A DNA stretch of 64,000 nucleotides from Roseibium polysiphoniae (GCF_014842925.1 NZ_JACYXJ010000002.1:248001-312000); one strand, 5' to 3'. Counted from the first letter of the stretch, positions 27,458 through 37,278 are shown. The notes: a model not told the origin generated them from the letters alone. Numbers and translations: made by a program.

Positions 27458-28552
27458 TCAGGACAGGCGCTTTGAGCAGTTTTTGCCAAGGTTTCTTTCG
27501 AAATTTGGCGGCAAACGCAATTCGCCCAGCATGTACCAGTGCTCGATGTTGTCGAGAACGATTGGCTCGAAGATATCGTTGAAGGCCTGCAGTGTTGGCT
27601 GCAGGTCGTAACGTTTTGTATAGTCGGCGGCGTTTGGTTCCAGCGGCGGCAGGATGTTGAGGTCGAAATCCGGACCGTTTTGGCGGCTCAGGTAGAACGG
27701 CACAATTGTGCCGCCGGCCGCATTCGCCAGCTTGATCGCGACCACCGCGTTGCCTTTGTCCGGCAAGGGACGGCCGAATGCCGGCAGATGAACCTGGTTG
27801 TCGCGCACCTCGTCTATAAAGATCGTCAGTGACGCTGCGCCGCTGCGCAGGAGCTTGTGCAGGCGAATGGCGCTGCGCTGACCGGGTGGAAACAGATACT
27901 GGTTTCGCCGTTTTCTCAGCCTGTAGACGATGCGGTTGGTGAACCGGTTCGGCTCCGGCTGAAATGGCCCGATGCTCGGGGCGGCCAGCCCTTCATGAAT
28001 GGCTGTAAAAGCTGCTTCCCAGGTTCCCAGATGCATGGACACGAAGATCAGCGGCTTGCCGAGTTCCTGCGCCCGCTCGAGATTTTCCAGCCCCTGGACC
28101 TTCAAGTGGCCTTCGCGCCAAAGGTGGTTGGCCTTGGAAAACTCGGCCATGGTGCGGCCGATGTTGCGCCACCAGCGCTTCAATCCATCCTGCTTTTCCT
28201 GATCGGTGCGACCGATACTAGACGTCAGCGCGTGGAAATTCCGCTCGATCCGCTGGGCGAAAATACGGTTCTTGTATCTCAGGCGTGCCAGGTCAGCGGT
28301 CGCATGGCCGAAGGCAGAGACGAAGCGGGCTGGAAGTCGCGCAAGCAGCTCGTGAAATGCGGTGTTGAGAAGACCATCGACCGGATGGGTGATCCAGTAT
28401 CGCCGCGCTGCAGTTCGCTTATCTCCCGCCGGCCCGAAGATAGCCCGCGCCGAAGGGGTAGGCGGCTCTTCCGGCCTAGTCTCGCGGAAGGGAATGTCTT
28501 CAAGCCGCAGTCCGCTGCTCTGGTCAGCGTTCTTCTGTTTTTGAAGCGTCAT
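27458..28552 (-). CDS. Lysophospholipid / lipid A acyltransferase (LpxL/HtrB type)
   Basis: The 364-residue protein contains the HxxxxE catalytic motif of the family in SMHLGTWEAAF near residue 172, and LTIFIDEVRDN near 245, where the substrate loop lies. These enzymes add secondary acyl chains to lipid A or related lipids at the inner membrane. Residues 1-60 are hydrophilic and not typical. Its start overlaps the P450 gene's stop by four bases (ATGA), so the pair should be co-translated. Whether the target is lipid A is not shown by sequence. Confidence 0.82.
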   Translation of the reverse strand: MTLQKQKNADQSSGLRLEDIPFRETRPEEPPTPSARAIFGPAGDKRTAARRYWITHPVDGLLNTAFHELLARLPARFVSAFGHATADLARLRYKNRIFAQRIERNFHALTSSIGRTDQEKQDGLKRWWRNIGRTMAEFSKANHLWREGHLKVQGLENLERAQELGKPLIFVSMHLGTWEAAFTAIHEGLAAPSIGPFQPEPNRFTNRIVYRLRKRRNQYLFPPGQRSAIRLHKLLRSGAASLTIFIDEVRDNQVHLPAFGRPLPDKGNAVVAIKLANAAGGTIVPFYLSRQNGPDFDLNILPPLEPNAADYTKRYDLQPTLQAFNDIFEPIVLDNIEHWYMLGELRLPPNFERNLGKNCSKRLS

Positions 28553-30021
28553 GCGGCCCGGTTTTGCAGCAGCATGGGCAGATCCGCTCCGGGGCGAAGT
28601 GTCAGGCGGGCAACTGGCTGTACGTCCGTTCCCGGCTTGAGCTTGGGCTCAAATTTTCGCGCGAGGATCGCCAGGCTCAGTATGGCCTCGGTCATGCCGA
28701 ATTGCAGACCGGCGCAGATCCGCGGACCAATCGAGAAGGGCACATAGCCGTATTTGTTCGGGCGTTTGGATTTCTGCAGGAAGCGCTCTGGCCAGAAGGC
28801 GTCAGGCTTGCTCCACAGAACCGGATTGCGATGCATGAGCCACGGCACCACCATGACCAGGGAGCCCTTGGGGATCGCCTTGCCGCCGATCTCGGTGTCT
28901 TCCATCGCTTCGCGTGCCAGGATCGGCACAGGCGGATAGAGCCGCAGCGTTTCCTCGATCACCGCCTTGGTGTAGGGCAAGTCGGCCACATCCTTGAAGG
29001 TTGGCGTTCTGTCGCCAAGGACGGTGTCGATCTCAAGATGGAGTTTAGCTGCTGTCTCCGGAGACTGGGACAGGAGATACCACGTCCAGGCGAGTGTGTT
29101 GGCGGTGGTTTCATGTCCCGCCATGAAGATGACGGCAGCTTCATTGCGGATGGCATCGCGGCTCAGTGGTTCGCCGTTTTCATCGCGCGCTTCCAAAAGC
29201 CCGCCGATGACCGAGGCTTCGCCGGCGTCCTTTTGGGCGCTGTAGCTGTCGATGATCTCGTCGAGAACCTTCAGGATCCGGTCTTTCGATTTCCGGATGG
29301 CGCGCCCCCGGAACCGCGGCAACCATTCCGGCAAGCCGAACATGGAAATCAGATCAATCTGATCGATGTGGCGCTGATAGTCCGAGAATCCTTCGACCAC
29401 CTCGCTGGCGTAGTTGGCGCCCAGATTTCTGCCGAAAATGGTGCGGGAGATGATCTCTGCGGTGAGGTGAGCCATTTCCTCAAGGGCGTCGATCTCCGCG
29501 CCATCGGGACGCGCGGCCCACTCCTCGCGCTTTTCAATGATCGTATCGACCATGATCGGCGCGAAACCTGGAACGCGGGAGCCGTGGATGATCGGTGCCA
29601 CGACCTTGCGCCGCTTGGCCCAAGTGTCTGTGTCGCTGACGAAAAGCCCGTCGCCGAGAAGAGGTTCCAGCGCGTGGCGCATTTGGGGGCTTTTGCGCTG
29701 CAGGGCGCGGTGGTTGGACTGGAAGGCCTCACGCACGACATCGGGGCGATTGCAGATCACCAACTCGCGCGTAAAAACCCGTGTGCTTCTCAAACGGCTT
29801 TGAAAATCATCCATGCCCCAGATCGACAGGAAGTTCTTTTTTGCCATTCCGATCAGGGTCCAGATCGGTGGCATCTGCTCGTAGCGGAACGGGTAGGGAG
29901 GCACAAATGCCTCTGTTTTCTCTGCGCTTTTTGGCGAAACGGAAACAGTCAACTGAGTTCCTTTTGAAAGTCCTTCGTCGGCAATTGGCAGAGTCATATC
30001 GTCAAACTTCACCGATGGCAC
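28549..30021 (-). CDS. Cytochrome P450
   Basis: The 490-residue protein has all P450 marks: the I-helix FMAGHETTANTLAW near residue 310, the ExxR motif in EETLRLYPPVP near 370, and the heme loop FSIGPRICAGLQFG near 435 with the axial Cys. These monooxygenases insert oxygen into C-H bonds; fatty acids or terpenoids are common substrates of this bacterial group. The frame begins at GTG 30021; ATG 29997 is an alternative. It overlaps the acyltransferase by four bases. No ferredoxin or reductase gene adjoins, so electron partners must be elsewhere. Confidence 0.92.
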   Translation of the reverse strand: MPSVKFDDMTLPIADEGLSKGTQLTVSVSPKSAEKTEAFVPPYPFRYEQMPPIWTLIGMAKKNFLSIWGMDDFQSRLRSTRVFTRELVICNRPDVVREAFQSNHRALQRKSPQMRHALEPLLGDGLFVSDTDTWAKRRKVVAPIIHGSRVPGFAPIMVDTIIEKREEWAARPDGAEIDALEEMAHLTAEIISRTIFGRNLGANYASEVVEGFSDYQRHIDQIDLISMFGLPEWLPRFRGRAIRKSKDRILKVLDEIIDSYSAQKDAGEASVIGGLLEARDENGEPLSRDAIRNEAAVIFMAGHETTANTLAWTWYLLSQSPETAAKLHLEIDTVLGDRTPTFKDVADLPYTKAVIEETLRLYPPVPILAREAMEDTEIGGKAIPKGSLVMVVPWLMHRNPVLWSKPDAFWPERFLQKSKRPNKYGYVPFSIGPRICAGLQFGMTEAILSLAILARKFEPKLKPGTDVQPVARLTLRPGADLPMLLQNRAA

Positions 30022-30054
30022 CCCTGTTTGTTGGCAGGGGGGCTTTGTGGCTGT

Positions 30055-30456
30055 CTAGCGTGCCCGGATACGCAGGGCAGAAAGCGCCAGAGCAACCCAG
30101 CCCAGGATCAACATCATTCCGCCCGTTGGGGCGGACATGGGGAACAGGCGCTGATCGAGAAAGGCGCGAAACAGAAGATCGCCGCAAAAGAGCGCCAGAC
30201 CGATTGTCAGAAGAGCAAGGCCGACGGCAAGAAACGGAATGCGCCGAACCTGAGCCAGCGCCGAGATCGCCAGGAACGCGGGGGCATGGAACAGCAGCAT
30301 CTCGGCAGCCGTGCCCACAAGGCCCGTGGTGTCGATATGGGCAGAGGCCGCCATCAGCATGACACCGGCTGCGCCGAACAGACCTCCAAGAACAAGGGAG
30401 ATGCGCATGATCGGCGAAGTCGGCTCATCTGGTGCGCTGATGGTTCGGTGGCTCAT
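30055..30456 (-). CDS. DUF423 family membrane protein
   Basis: The protein of about 133 residues has four hydrophobic segments and the DUF423 (YgdD-like) pattern GGLFGAAGVMLMAASAH, FHAPAFLAISAL and MSAPTGGMMLILGWVALA. Its function is unknown. AAGGA lies seven bases before ATG 30456, and a second ATG at 30459 is equally usable. It sits 33 bases upstream of the P450 start on the same strand, so it may be co-transcribed with it. Confidence 0.75.
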   Translation of the reverse strand: MSHRTISAPDEPTSPIMRISLVLGGLFGAAGVMLMAASAHIDTTGLVGTAAEMLLFHAPAFLAISALAQVRRIPFLAVGLALLTIGLALFCGDLLFRAFLDQRLFPMSAPTGGMMLILGWVALALSALRIRAR

Positions 30457-30546
30457 CATCAAGTCCTTGCAGCTTGTCTTGTCCCGGGCGAGGAGCAAGG
30501 CATTGCCCGCTCTCCGTCCGATCTTGCTATCAGTCTTGCATGAAGC

Positions 30547-32589
30547 CTATGCGGCCAAACCGCGCTTGGTCAAAAGCGCGTTGATTTCCGGGGCACGGCC
30601 GCGGAAGGCCTTGTAGGTTTGCGCAGGGTCGGGACGTCCTCCTGCAGAATAGATATGTGTGTAGAGTTTTTCTGCCGTCTCCGGGTCAAAGATGTCCCCC
30701 TTTTCCTCGAAGGCGCCAAAGGCGTCGGCATCCATCACCTCCGACCACATGTAGCTGTAATAGCCGGCAGAGTAGCTATCACCTGCAAAGGCATGGGCAA
30801 AGTGAGGCACCCTGTGGCGCATGGTGATGGCATCCGGCATGTCGATTGCCTGAAGGGTCTTCTTCTCGAAGTCGGTCACGTCGAGATCGCTTGCCTCGGT
30901 CAGGAGGTGAATTTCGAGATCCACAAGGGCGCAGGCGGTGTATTCGACCGTCGCGAAACCCTGGTTGAAATTCTCCGCCGCCAGCAGCTTGTCCAGCAGG
31001 GCGTTTGGCATGGCTTCGCCCGTCTTGTAGTGGACAGCGAAGCGCGACAGGACTTCTGGCTCAGACAACCAGTGTTCGTAGAGCTGCGAGGGCAGTTCCA
31101 CGAAGTCGCGCGCCACACCTGTGCCTGAAATGATCGGGTAGGTGACATTCGACAAGAGCCCGTGGAGGCCATGGCCGAACTCGTGGAACAGGGTCCGGGC
31201 GTCGTCGAAGGTCAGAAGCGTTGCTTCACCGGGCGTGCCCTTGGAGAAGTTCATGACATTGACGATGATCGGCGAGATCTCGCCATCCAGCCTATGCTGG
31301 GAGCGGAAAGCACTCATCCAGGCTCCGGAGCGTTTTGAGGCGCGCGCGAAATAATCGCCTAGGAACAATCCGACATGCTTGCCGTCCCGATCCTTGACCT
31401 CGAAGACGCGCACATCTGGATGATAGGTTGGCAGGCCATGCTTTTCCTCAAAGCTCAGGCCGAAGAGGCGGGTCGCCGTGTCGAAAGCCGCCTCGATGAT
31501 CTTGTCGAGTTGGAGGTAGGGTTTCAACTCGGTTTCATCGAGATCGAATTCGTCCTTGCGCACCTTCTCGGCGTAGTGACGCCAGTCCCAGGGGGCGATC
31601 TTGAAGTTGCCACCTTCCGACCGTGCCATCTCTGCGAGTTTTTCTTCCTCTTCGCGGGCCCGCTTGAGGGCAGGCGTCCAGACCTTGGTCAGGAGCTCGC
31701 GGACAGCGTCAGGCGTCTTCGCCATGGTGTCGTCGAGCTTGAAATGGGCAAAGCTGTCAAAGCCCAGCAATTTTGCTTTTTCTGCGCGCAGAGCGACGGT
31801 CTTGGAGACAATCTCGCGGTTGTCAGTTTCACCACCGCCTTCTCCACGGCCAGACCAGGCCTTGAACGCGGTTTCGCGCAAGGGCCGGTTGGTCGAGAAC
31901 TGCAGGAAGGGCTCGATGGATGAGCGCGACAGGGTGATGACGTATTTGCCTTCAAGCCCGCGTTCTGCGGCAGCTTCCGCCGCGGCCGCGATGAGGAAGT
32001 CGGGCAGTCCTGCCAGGTCTTCCTCGCTTTCGAGGACGAGCTTGTAGTCGGCTTCGTCTTTCAGGACGTTCTGTGCAAACTGAGTGCCGATACTGGCGAG
32101 GTTTTGCGAGATCTCTGCCATGCGGGATTTGCCGGCTGCACCAAGCCCTGCACCCGCACGCTGGAACATGGTGTGGTACCGCTCCAGGACACGGGCCTGT
32201 TCCTCGTCAAGGCCAAGCTCGCCGCGCTGGCTCCACAGGGATGCGATCCGCTGAAAGAGCGCTTCATTTTGAAAGGTTTCCGACCCGTGTTTTGCGAACT
32301 TGGGCGCCATTTCGCGTTCGATAGCCTGAAGGTCCGGATTGGTATGAGCGCCGCTGAGATTGTAGAAGGTGCGCGCGGCGCGTGTCAGCAATTCGCCGGA
32401 CGCTTCCAACGCACGAATGGTGTTGTCAAAGGTCGGTGCTTCCGCGTTGTCGGCGATCGCGTTGATTTCAGCGCGTGCTTGCACCATGGCCTTTTCGAAC
32501 GCTTCGGTGAAATGGGCCGGCTCGATGTCCGAGAAAGGCGGCAGCTCGAATGGGGTGTTCCATTCGGTCAGAAGCGGATTTGCGGTCAT
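30547..32589 (-). CDS. dcp: M3 family peptidyl-dipeptidase
   Basis: This zinc peptidase trims dipeptides from the C-terminus of peptides. The 680-residue protein carries LFHEFGHGLHGLLS near residue 467, the HExxH zinc site, and the downstream SGTGVARDFVELPSQLYEHW, which favours Dcp over oligopeptidase A. There is no signal peptide, so it is probably cytoplasmic. The length matches Dcp (about 680). OpdA/PrlC-like activity is the main alternative. Confidence 0.88.
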   Translation of the reverse strand: MTANPLLTEWNTPFELPPFSDIEPAHFTEAFEKAMVQARAEINAIADNAEAPTFDNTIRALEASGELLTRAARTFYNLSGAHTNPDLQAIEREMAPKFAKHGSETFQNEALFQRIASLWSQRGELGLDEEQARVLERYHTMFQRAGAGLGAAGKSRMAEISQNLASIGTQFAQNVLKDEADYKLVLESEEDLAGLPDFLIAAAAEAAAERGLEGKYVITLSRSSIEPFLQFSTNRPLRETAFKAWSGRGEGGGETDNREIVSKTVALRAEKAKLLGFDSFAHFKLDDTMAKTPDAVRELLTKVWTPALKRAREEEEKLAEMARSEGGNFKIAPWDWRHYAEKVRKDEFDLDETELKPYLQLDKIIEAAFDTATRLFGLSFEEKHGLPTYHPDVRVFEVKDRDGKHVGLFLGDYFARASKRSGAWMSAFRSQHRLDGEISPIIVNVMNFSKGTPGEATLLTFDDARTLFHEFGHGLHGLLSNVTYPIISGTGVARDFVELPSQLYEHWLSEPEVLSRFAVHYKTGEAMPNALLDKLLAAENFNQGFATVEYTACALVDLEIHLLTEASDLDVTDFEKKTLQAIDMPDAITMRHRVPHFAHAFAGDSYSAGYYSYMWSEVMDADAFGAFEEKGDIFDPETAEKLYTHIYSAGGRPDPAQTYKAFRGRAPEINALLTKRGLAA

Positions 32590-32661
32590 GACGTCCTCAA
32601 CGGCTTTATTTGAATTTCAGAGAGATATGGCGTGGATCGGGGTGTGTTCCAAGGGGAAAGC

Positions 32662-33207
32662 TCAAGCGTCCATCTGATCAAGTTCATTTAGGAGCATATC
32701 AGTGCGGTCAGCGACCGAGGTCTTGGGCAGGAGTGTGACTTGATAGCCAAGAGACCGATAGGAGGACAGCAGGTGCTCATATTCAAGGGCCGCTTCCTTA
32801 AATGAAGCTTTTCGCTCCTGGTCATTGACGAAAATCTGCTGCCAAGGAGGCGTCAGGAAGACGGTTTTGGCATAGGAAACAGCGCGCAAGGCTGCGCCGA
32901 GATCGGCCGGAACAGAGATCCGCTTCATTTCCAGATAGGCAAAAAGATCGATCAGGGAGCGGTCCAGAAAGACGCGGCGCTCCTGATTTGGAAGCTTCGC
33001 CAGATCCTGCATGTGAAGATCGCAGCAGGCACGGCAAAAGGCCAGTGGATCGATCCAGGGCAGGGCGTTTGAGTTGGTTTGGAGTGCGTCTGCGACCACC
33101 CGCCGTCCAGCTTCCGGCACCACCGTGAAGCCACGGTCTTTCAATTCATCCAGAACGGAAGACTTCCCGCCGCCTGAGCAGCCGGAGAGAATGAAGGGGC
33201 TCGGCAT
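32662..33207 (-). CDS. P-loop AAA-type ATPase / kinase-like protein
   Basis: The 181-residue protein begins with Walker A GCSGGGKSS (residues 9-17), followed by VPEAGRRVV near 31 and RRVFLDRSLIDLFAYLE near 97. This is the pattern of small AAA_28-like P-loop proteins. The function is unknown. It is 3 bases upstream of the stop of the DUF2306 gene, so the three genes on this strand may form one unit. Confidence 0.7.
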   Translation of the reverse strand: MPSPFILSGCSGGGKSSVLDELKDRGFTVVPEAGRRVVADALQTNSNALPWIDPLAFCRACCDLHMQDLAKLPNQERRVFLDRSLIDLFAYLEMKRISVPADLGAALRAVSYAKTVFLTPPWQQIFVNDQERKASFKEAALEYEHLLSSYRSLGYQVTLLPKTSVADRTDMLLNELDQMDA

Positions 33208-33210
33208 CTG

Positions 33211-33609
33211 CTAGGATCCAAACAGAACCGTACGCATGGTTCGGCCTGGCATCAGTGCGAAAAAACCGGCGATCAGCAAGGCACCTGTGTAGAGCAGAAT
33301 CATGGTCTTGCGGTGTTCCCGGATGTCTTTCCGGCGCGCCTCGAGGACGCCGCTGATCAGACCAAAGAGGGCCAGCAGAGAGAGAATATGGATCGGGCTG
33401 AACGGCCCCCAGAGGCGAATTTCATAGATGAAAAAGCTCGATCCAGCGATCCAGAGCATCAATATGACCCAGACGTAGCCGAGCGTCCGGTGAGGCAGCG
33501 TGCCCTTGGGCGCTGCCAATTGAACAGCGCCAAGCACGAAAGCTGTGAGGGCAGCGAGCGCGTGACTTGCAACCAGCCAGCCAGCGTCCAGAAGTGGGGC
33601 AATTGTCAT
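33211..33609 (-). CDS. DUF2306 family membrane protein
   Basis: The 132-residue protein has four hydrophobic helices and the pattern HRTLGYVWVILMLWIAGSSF near residue 45, then HRKTMILLYTGALLIAGFFAL near 103, typical for DUF2306. The conserved His residues suggest a possible heme or metal role (inference). It lies between the P-loop gene and the flavoprotein gene, with eight bases to the latter's stop. Confidence 0.72.
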   Translation of the reverse strand: MTIAPLLDAGWLVASHALAALTAFVLGAVQLAAPKGTLPHRTLGYVWVILMLWIAGSSFFIYEIRLWGPFSPIHILSLLALFGLISGVLEARRKDIREHRKTMILLYTGALLIAGFFALMPGRTMRTVLFGS

Positions 33610-33617
33610 AGCGCAGC

Positions 33618-34232
33618 TTACCACATTGATTTGGCGGCGCGATCCGGCCATTCATCGTCATAGGCCTTGCCGCCGACCTCGCCACTCGACATGTGCTCCA
33701 GGATTTGTCCGGGGGTGGGGAGAGCTGCCGTGTCGACATGATTGGCACTGTCCCAAAGACCTGCGCGAATGACAGCACGGGCGCATTGGAAATAGATCTC
33801 CGAGATCGTTATACGGATCACGCAACGTGGCTCCTTGCCCTTCATCGCAAGGTTCTTCAAAAGCTCCGGATCTGTGGACAGCTCGGCCGTGCCGTTGATG
33901 CGTAGCGTATTGCCGGATCCGGGGATCAGCATCATCAGGGCGATACGAGGGTCGCGCACAATGTTGTGCAGGGAATCGATCCGGTTGTTGCCGCGCCGAT
34001 CGGGCATCAGGAGCGTTTTTTCATCCTGAATGACGAGACATTGGCCGGCGTCACCGCGCGGCGAACAGTCGAGACCCTCCGGACCTGCGGTCGCCAGCGC
34101 ACAGAAGGGGGAGGCTTCGATCAGGAGCCGATATTGCGGCGTCACCCGATCGCCGACCTTTGCGGTGGAGGCCAGCGCTGGTGTTCCGTAGAGCTCGTGG
34201 AGTTCATCGGCGGAGGTGATCAGATGGTTCAT
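33618..34232 (-). CDS. PPOX-class FMN-binding flavoprotein (pyridoxamine 5'-phosphate oxidase-like)
   Basis: The protein of about 204 residues begins MNHLITSADEL and has SPFCALATAGPEGLDCSPRGDAG near residue 45 and RIDSLHNIVRDPRIALMMLIPG near 84, typical of the split-barrel PPOX flavoprotein group related to MSMEG_1061. Members bind FMN or F420; the reaction is not defined. I chose ATG 34232 because AGGGA precedes it; the frame stays open to 34301. It is the first gene of the DUF2306 / P-loop group. Confidence 0.75.
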   Translation of the reverse strand: MNHLITSADELHELYGTPALASTAKVGDRVTPQYRLLIEASPFCALATAGPEGLDCSPRGDAGQCLVIQDEKTLLMPDRRGNNRIDSLHNIVRDPRIALMMLIPGSGNTLRINGTAELSTDPELLKNLAMKGKEPRCVIRITISEIYFQCARAVIRAGLWDSANHVDTAALPTPGQILEHMSSGEVGGKAYDDEWPDRAAKSMW

Positions 34233-34779
34233 GGTCGATCCCTGGTTTTCACGTTTTGTCGTCAGGCCCGCTTCGGAGCAGACAGAGTCTTTCAGAAGCA
34301 CTTGTCATTCTTGCGAATAGTCGATTCGACGAGGCAGTTTAGGCGAATACGGGGGTGCGCTGGGCTCACTGATGCAATTTTGAAGGGCCCAGCGGAAAGA
34401 TGCGTCTTTGACTTTCGGATAAGACGATTTTGAGATTAATTAGCCGGTGCGGTCGAGTTGACCATGCTGCGTTGCGGCGTTGATTGTCATTTATCAAATA
34501 AAAATAGCTGGATACCGAATTGATGCGCTGCATCATTTCTTCCAAATTTGTATTTTCTTTCTAGGGCTTCAAGTTTTTTGTCCAAGCTCGGTCAACAAGA
34601 CCACGCCGATAGTCGTATTGCTTGTTTGGCTTACGCTTTTCTACAGTCGCAGCAGCTCGTAGTCCCTGCGGCAAAGTGGTCGTTGTTTTGACCGGAAAGT
34701 GTTGCTCGGGGCCGCTGGCACATCCTGCAAGTGTTTGCAGACATTCGTGTAGGCTTTTGGGCCTTTCTGGGAGGAAAGT
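34233..34779. other. Long intergenic region before livK
   Basis: About 545 bases lie between divergent genes. The part 34430-34560 is clearly richer in A and T than its surroundings and probably carries the livK promoter. No small gene or RNA with good support is visible. Confidence 0.4.
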
Positions 34780-36135
34780 ATGACCCTTATACGTAAACCA
34801 TTCAGCCGTCGTTCCATTTTGCGTGCTGGTGCCGCAGGTGGCATCGGTCTGGCTGCTCCGACGATCTTCACCAGCAACGCATGGTCGGCCGGTTATCTGA
34901 ACGAACCAACCGGTTCCACCGTGACGCTCGGCTTCAACGTACCTCAGACCGGTCCTTATGCGGACGAGGGTGCGGACGAACTGCGCGCCTATCAGCTTGC
35001 TGTCGAGCACCTCAACGGCGGCGGCGACGGCGGAATGCTGACCACCTTCTCGTCGAAGGCGCTCAAAGGCAACGGTATCCTCGGCAAGAAGGTCGAGTTT
35101 GTGACCGGTGACACGCAGACCAAGTCTGATGCTGCGCGTGCTTCTGCCAAATCCATGATCGAAAAAGACGGCGCCATCATGATCACCGGCGGTTCGTCCT
35201 CTGGTGTGGCTGTGGCTGTGCAGGCTCTCTGCCAGGAAGCCGGCGTCATCTTCATGGCCGGTCTGACCCACTCCAACGACACCACCGGTAAGGACCGGAA
35301 GGCCAACGGCTTCCGTCACTTCTTCAACTCCTACATGTCCGGTGCAGCACTTGCTCCGGTGTTGAAGAATGCCTACGGCAGTGACCGTAAGGCTTACCAC
35401 CTGACAGCCGACTACAACTGGGGTTACACCACAGAACAGGCGGTCAAGGAATCCACAGAAGCAATGGGCTGGGAGACTGTCGAGACAGTCAAAACCCCGC
35501 TGGCTGCGACTGACTTCTCCGCCTACATCACGCCGGTCTTGCAGTCCGATGCAGACGTGCTGGTGCTGAACCACTACGGCGGCAACATGGTGAACTCGCT
35601 CACCAACGCCGTTCAGTTCGGTCTTCGCGATAAGGTCGTCAACGGCAAGAACTTCGAGATCATCGTTCCGCTTTACTCCCGCCTGATGGCGAAGGGTGCA
35701 GGCGCCAACGTTAAGGGCATCTTCGGTTCCACCAACTGGCACTGGTCGCTGACCGACGAAGGCTCCCAGGCGTTCGTCCGTTCCTTCGGTCAGAAGTACG
35801 GCTTCCCGCCGAGCCAGGCGGCTCACACGACCTATGTTCAGGCGCTGCTTTATGCTGATGCCTGTGAGCGTGCAGGCACGTTCAACCCATGTGGTGTCGT
35901 GGAAGCCCTGGAAGGCTTCGAGTTCGACGGCTTGGGCAACGGCAAGACGCTGTACCGTGCAGAAGACCACCAGTGCTTCAAGGACGTGCTCGTTGTGAAG
36001 GGTAAGGAAAACCCGACTTCCGAGTTCGATCTTCTTGAAATCGTTGAGGTCACACCTGCCGAGCAGGTCACTTACGCACCGGATCACCCCCAGTTCGCTG
36101 GCGGTGCTCTCGGCACCTGTAACCCGGGCGCATAA
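34780..36135 (+). CDS. livK: Branched-chain amino acid-type ABC transporter, binding protein
   Basis: The 451-residue protein has a twin-arginine-like leader (SRRSILRAGAAGGIGLAAP) that should direct export. The mature part carries VTLGFNVPQTGPYADEGADE near residue 48 and the periplasmic-binding type I fold of the LivK family. GGGAGGAAAG precedes the ATG closely. It is the first gene of livKHMGF, which imports leucine-type amino acids or related amides; the ligand cannot be read. An intergenic hairpin follows the stop, as expected when the binding protein is made in excess. Confidence 0.85.
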   Translation: MTLIRKPFSRRSILRAGAAGGIGLAAPTIFTSNAWSAGYLNEPTGSTVTLGFNVPQTGPYADEGADELRAYQLAVEHLNGGGDGGMLTTFSSKALKGNGILGKKVEFVTGDTQTKSDAARASAKSMIEKDGAIMITGGSSSGVAVAVQALCQEAGVIFMAGLTHSNDTTGKDRKANGFRHFFNSYMSGAALAPVLKNAYGSDRKAYHLTADYNWGYTTEQAVKESTEAMGWETVETVKTPLAATDFSAYITPVLQSDADVLVLNHYGGNMVNSLTNAVQFGLRDKVVNGKNFEIIVPLYSRLMAKGAGANVKGIFGSTNWHWSLTDEGSQAFVRSFGQKYGFPPSQAAHTTYVQALLYADACERAGTFNPCGVVEALEGFEFDGLGNGKTLYRAEDHQCFKDVLVVKGKENPTSEFDLLEIVEVTPAEQVTYAPDHPQFAGGALGTCNPGA

Positions 36136-36148
36136 TCTTCAAAAACTG

Positions 36149-36179
36149 AGGGACAGGGCGGTTCTTCTGCCCTGTCCTT
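36149..36179 (+). other. Intergenic stem-loop between livK and livH
   Basis: The stem GGACAGGGC / GCCCTGTCC (9 pairs, extended by an A-T and a G-T pair) has a nine-base loop. TTATTCCTT follows without a clean T run. It probably limits read-through or protects the livK 3' end. Confidence 0.55.
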
Positions 36180-36243
36180 ATTCCTTGTAATTCGCGCGGT
36201 TGGGTGTTGCCGCGACGCGCGCTGATGATCCGAGCTGAGAGCG

Positions 36244-37275
36244 ATGGACGCGATACTTCTTCAAATCTTGAATGGTCTGGACAAAGGCTCAGCCTATGCG
36301 CTGATTGCCTTGGGTTTGACCCTCATATTCGGTACTTTGGGCGTTGTGAACTTCGCCCATGGGGCCTTGTTCATGATCGGGGCCTTCTGTGCCGTGACCC
36401 TGAGCCGGCTTTTGTCCGTGTCCTTCGTGACAATCGACGAAACCCGCAAGGATTTCCTCGGCAATCCGCTCAAAGTCGAAACACCCTATGTGGAATCCTG
36501 GTTCGGTCCCGAGGTGGGCGCAGCCATTATCGACTGGTCGGTTCCCCTTGCGATCCTGTTCTCCATTCCGATCATGGCCCTGGTTGGCCTTGTCATGGAG
36601 CGCGGCCTGATCAAGCATTTCTACAAGCGTCCGCATGCCGACCAGATCCTTGTGACCTTTGGCCTTGCCATCGTCTTGCAGGAAATCATCAAGTATTTCT
36701 ATGGCGCGAACCCGATCCCGACGCCTGCGCCGGCGGCCTTTGCAGGCAGCTTTGATTTCGGTGCCCTGGTGGGCATGGATCCGAATGTGATCATCTATCC
36801 GTACTGGCGTATCGTCTACTTCATGTTTGCGGCGCTCATTGTCGGCGCGGTGTTTGCCTTCCTCCGGTTCACGACCTTCGGCATGGTCGTGCGTGCGGGC
36901 ATGGCAGACAGGGAGACAGTCGGCCTTTTGGGGATCGATATCGACCGGCGGTTCACCTTCATGTTCGCCTTGGCGGCCGTTGTGGCCGGGCTGGCAGGGG
37001 TAATGTACGCCCCGATCAATTCACCCAACTACCACATGGGCATGGACTTCCTTGTTCTGAGCTTCGTTGTGGTGGTTGTCGGCGGCATGGGCTCCTTGCC
37101 GGGCGCTGTCGCTGCAGGGTTCCTGCTGGGCATCCTGGAGAGTTTCGCCTCTATGGCACAGGTCGTTGCGCTGTTCCCAGGCATCAACCAGATCATCATC
37201 TATCTCGTTGCGATCGTGATCCTCCTGACCCGTCCGCGAGGTCTGATGGGCCGCAAAGGTGTTATGGAAAGCTAA
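36244..37275 (+). CDS. livH: Branched-chain amino acid-type ABC transporter, permease LivH
   Basis: The 343-residue inner-membrane permease begins LNGLDKGSAYALIALGLTLI and has VNFAHGALFMIGAFCAV near residue 38, the LivH signature. An insert near residues 60-110 makes it longer than the E. coli LivH (about 308). GGGMGSLPGAVAAGFLLG near 280 is the conserved loop that contacts the ATPases. It lies between the livK hairpin and livM. Confidence 0.87.
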   Translation: MDAILLQILNGLDKGSAYALIALGLTLIFGTLGVVNFAHGALFMIGAFCAVTLSRLLSVSFVTIDETRKDFLGNPLKVETPYVESWFGPEVGAAIIDWSVPLAILFSIPIMALVGLVMERGLIKHFYKRPHADQILVTFGLAIVLQEIIKYFYGANPIPTPAPAAFAGSFDFGALVGMDPNVIIYPYWRIVYFMFAALIVGAVFAFLRFTTFGMVVRAGMADRETVGLLGIDIDRRFTFMFALAAVVAGLAGVMYAPINSPNYHMGMDFLVLSFVVVVVGGMGSLPGAVAAGFLLGILESFASMAQVVALFPGINQIIIYLVAIVILLTRPRGLMGRKGVMES

Positions 37276-37278
37276 ATC

